The notes below the pieces were generated by a model, which saw only the letters and a program-made list of their open reading frames with translations, had not been told where the DNA came from and did no database searches. Positions 62,472 to 64,000 of a stretch of 64,000 nt of DNA are shown here, piece by piece. Position 1 is the first letter of the stretch. The number at the start of each line of letters is the position of its first letter. Location of the stretch: positions 96,051 through 160,050 of the IMG/VR virus record IMGVR_UViG_3300048029_000212. One strand, given 5' to 3'. Made by a program: the position numbers and the translations under genes. The DNA is from a virus.

Positions 62472-62482
62472 CTCTATATAAT
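62455..62482 (+). promoter_or_regulatory. Sigma70-like promoter for tRNA-Glu and aceA
   Basis: TTGAGG at 62455-62460, a 16-bp spacer and TATAAT at 62477-62482. The expected start near 62489 is four bases before the tRNA, so the RNA would begin at the tRNA 5' end. Confidence 0.55.
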
Positions 62483-62492
62483 GCAGTGAAAC

Positions 62493-62568
62493 GTCCGGTT
62501 CGTCTAGTGGTCTAGGACACCGCCCTTTCACGGCGGGAACAGGGGTTCGAACCCCCTACTGGATACCA
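62493..62568 (+). tRNA. tRNA-Glu (anticodon TTC)
   Basis: A 76-nt cloverleaf. Acceptor GTCCGGT/ACTGGAT includes two G-T pairs. The anticodon stem CCGCC/GGCGG encloses loop CTTTCAC with anticodon TTC (codons GAA/GAG). T arm AGGGG/CCCCT encloses TTCGAAC. CCA is encoded. It ends 19 nt before aceA. GAA is a heavily used codon in the fibre and core genes here. Confidence 0.95.
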
Positions 62569-62587
62569 TATTATTACAGGATTTGTT

Positions 62588-63829
62588 ATGAAAAAGAGAA
62601 ACTACTCGCCCGAAGACGTAACTCGTTTGCAGGGCACAGTTCAAATCGACCACACCCTCGCGCAAATGGGCGCATCAAAACTTCGAAAGTTATTTGAAGA
62701 AAACGAGTACATCAACACGTTTGGAGCATATAATGGACAACAAGCAGTACAACACGTTAAAGCAGGACTCAAAGCGATATATCTTTCGGGATGGCAAGTG
62801 GCTGCGTCGGCCAACTCTCATGGCGAAGTTTATCCAGATCAGTCGTTATATGCTGTTGATAGCGTTCCTAACGTTGTGCGTAGCATCAATAATGCATTTA
62901 GACGCCAAGACCAAATCGAATATCTGGAAACTGGAAACGGGTTTGAATTTGCCCCTATTATTGCCGATGCTGAAGCAGGATTCGGAGGAGTTCTAAATGC
63001 GTATGAACTTGCAAGAAATCTTATCGAAGCAGGTGCTGCCGCTGTTCACTTTGAAGACCAAGTTGCTGCCGAGAAGAAGTGCGGACACTTGGGAGGAAAG
63101 GTTCTCATACCGACTAGTCAAGCTATACGCAACCTTAATGCCGCTCGCCTTGCTAGTGACGTTGCTGGCACTGATACAGTCGTTATTGCTCGTACCGATG
63201 CTGAGTCTGCTAAGTTAATCTCTAGCAACATCTCAGACATCGACAAACCATTCATCAAGAGAGTCTCGCAGGGTACTGCGGGATCTATTCAATGTCGCAC
63301 ACAAGAAGGGTTCTATATGCTCGAAGAGGGCAGAGGACTAGAGTTCGGTTGTGTGCGTGGTCAGGCATACGCAGAATACGCAGACCTCGTTTGGTGTGAA
63401 ACATCGACACCCGACTTGAAGGATGCGAAGCGTTTCGCTGACGCAGTCAAAGGTGCAGTCCCCGACGCAATGTTGGCATACAACTGTTCACCGTCATTCA
63501 ACTGGCGCAAGTCAATTCCAGGCGATCAAGAACTAAAAGATTTTCAACGTGAGTTGGGTAAGATGGGATTCAAGTTCCAGTTTATCACACTTGCAGGATT
63601 CCACCAGACTAACTACTCTGTCTTTGATTTCGCAAACCGATACAAAGACGAAGGTATGTACGCATACTCGTTGTTACAAGAAGCAGAGTTTGCCGCAGAG
63701 TCACGTGGATACACAGGTGCGAAGCACCAGAGAGAAGTGGGTGTCGGTTACTTCGATGCCATCACCACTACATTGGGGTCTAGTTCAACTGCCGCGATGT
63801 CAGGATCAACTGAAGAGGACCAGTTCTAA
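62588..63829 (+). CDS. aceA: Isocitrate lyase
   Basis: A 413-residue, apparently full-length isocitrate lyase (E. coli: 434). The signature KKCGHLGG (163-170) includes the catalytic Cys165. Other conserved elements are YLSGWQVAASAN, DADAEAGFGG-type IIADAEAGFGGVLNAYEL, VHFEDQ, LVWCETSTPDL, AYNCSPSFNW and the end TAAMSGSTEEDQF, which matches the family C-terminus that closes the active site. It splits isocitrate into glyoxylate and succinate, the first step of the glyoxylate shunt. Malate synthase is not in this window. The ATG has AGGA upstream and lies 19 nt after tRNA-Glu. It was probably acquired from a host. Confidence 0.95.
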   Translation: MKKRNYSPEDVTRLQGTVQIDHTLAQMGASKLRKLFEENEYINTFGAYNGQQAVQHVKAGLKAIYLSGWQVAASANSHGEVYPDQSLYAVDSVPNVVRSINNAFRRQDQIEYLETGNGFEFAPIIADAEAGFGGVLNAYELARNLIEAGAAAVHFEDQVAAEKKCGHLGGKVLIPTSQAIRNLNAARLASDVAGTDTVVIARTDAESAKLISSNISDIDKPFIKRVSQGTAGSIQCRTQEGFYMLEEGRGLEFGCVRGQAYAEYADLVWCETSTPDLKDAKRFADAVKGAVPDAMLAYNCSPSFNWRKSIPGDQELKDFQRELGKMGFKFQFITLAGFHQTNYSVFDFANRYKDEGMYAYSLLQEAEFAAESRGYTGAKHQREVGVGYFDAITTTLGSSSTAAMSGSTEEDQF

Positions 63830-64000
63830 TGTTTAAGAGTATTGGATTTGCAATTTACGACCTTTACAGATACTTCTTTGATTTGAAGATCAATCCATTG
63901 AGACACATTCCTAACGAACTTGTGCAGTTTATTCTCATGTTCTACTTGTCGGTGATGTGGTCAGTAGTATTCACCTTCTGGGCTGGATACACTTGGATGT
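63829..64000 (+). CDS. Membrane protein, 3' end outside window
   Basis: The first 57 codons of a gene whose ATG shares a base with the aceA stop (TAATG). The sequence MFKSIGFAIYDLYRYFFDLKINPLRHIPNE is followed by one hydrophobic helix (LVQFILMFYLSVMWSVVFTFW). Coupling to aceA suggests a joint operon. It could be a small membrane protein like those common in T4-like marine phages. The product cannot be named from this piece. Confidence 0.6.
   Translation, partial: MFKSIGFAIYDLYRYFFDLKINPLRHIPNELVQFILMFYLSVMWSVVFTFWAGYTWM

Overview
This window is part of the genome of a T4-superfamily myovirus, most likely infecting a marine heterotrophic proteobacterium. Every recognisable gene lies on the + strand, and two T4 core modules appear in conserved order. 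The gene layout (hsp20 between regA and gene 43, then uvsX and gene 41; 2OG-oxygenase-like genes; a small AbrB-like gene) resembles T4-like cyanophages and pelagiphages. There are no photosynthesis genes. Alternative oxidase, isocitrate lyase and a strongly gammaproteobacterial-looking IscU point to a respiring host. The host call is inference.

Layout. 1-19607: two very large, Ala-rich, coiled-coil fibre genes, one cut by the left edge and one of 5165 codons containing four integrin-like beta-propeller blocks and a PA14-like insert. 19704-33595: neck, tail-completion, terminase, sheath, tube, portal, prohead and capsid genes (13, 14, 15, 16, 17, 18, 19, 20, 67-like, a glycosyltransferase, 68-like, 21, 22, 23). 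The gene 15 product carries a BspA-like repeat domain behind a Glu-Pro linker. 33684-35601: a second tube-like protein, a putative virion protein and a 2OG-oxygenase-like protein. 35635-50265: recombination, late transcription and replication genes (uvsY, uvsW, 55, 47, 46, 45, 44, 62, regA, hsp20, 43), with alternative oxidase and a tRNA-Thr inserted. 50299-54279: four poorly known genes, including DruA-like and primase-like proteins. 54281-58872: nucleotide-sugar genes, uvsX and gene 41. 58884-64000: accessory genes including iscU, an SGNH-like protein, an exported cell-wall hydrolase, tRNA-Glu and aceA. The last gene is cut by the right edge.

Regulation is readable. Virion genes follow T4-type late promoters (TATAAATA), which the encoded gp55 sigma factor and gp45 clamp would use. 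Replication and accessory genes follow near-perfect host sigma70 promoters (TTGACA, 17-18 bp, TATAAT). In three cases the -35 box contains the TGA stop codon of the upstream gene. Two of these promoters predict essentially leaderless mRNAs. Two tRNAs and one degenerate tRNA-Gly-like element each end 14-19 nt before a start codon. One promoter region (38029-38091) is perfectly divergent and would drive an antisense transcript.

There is no stretch over 300 bases without a gene; the longest gaps are about 140 bases (43577-43716 and 38717-38856). I see no CRISPR array, insertion sequence, integrase or attachment site.
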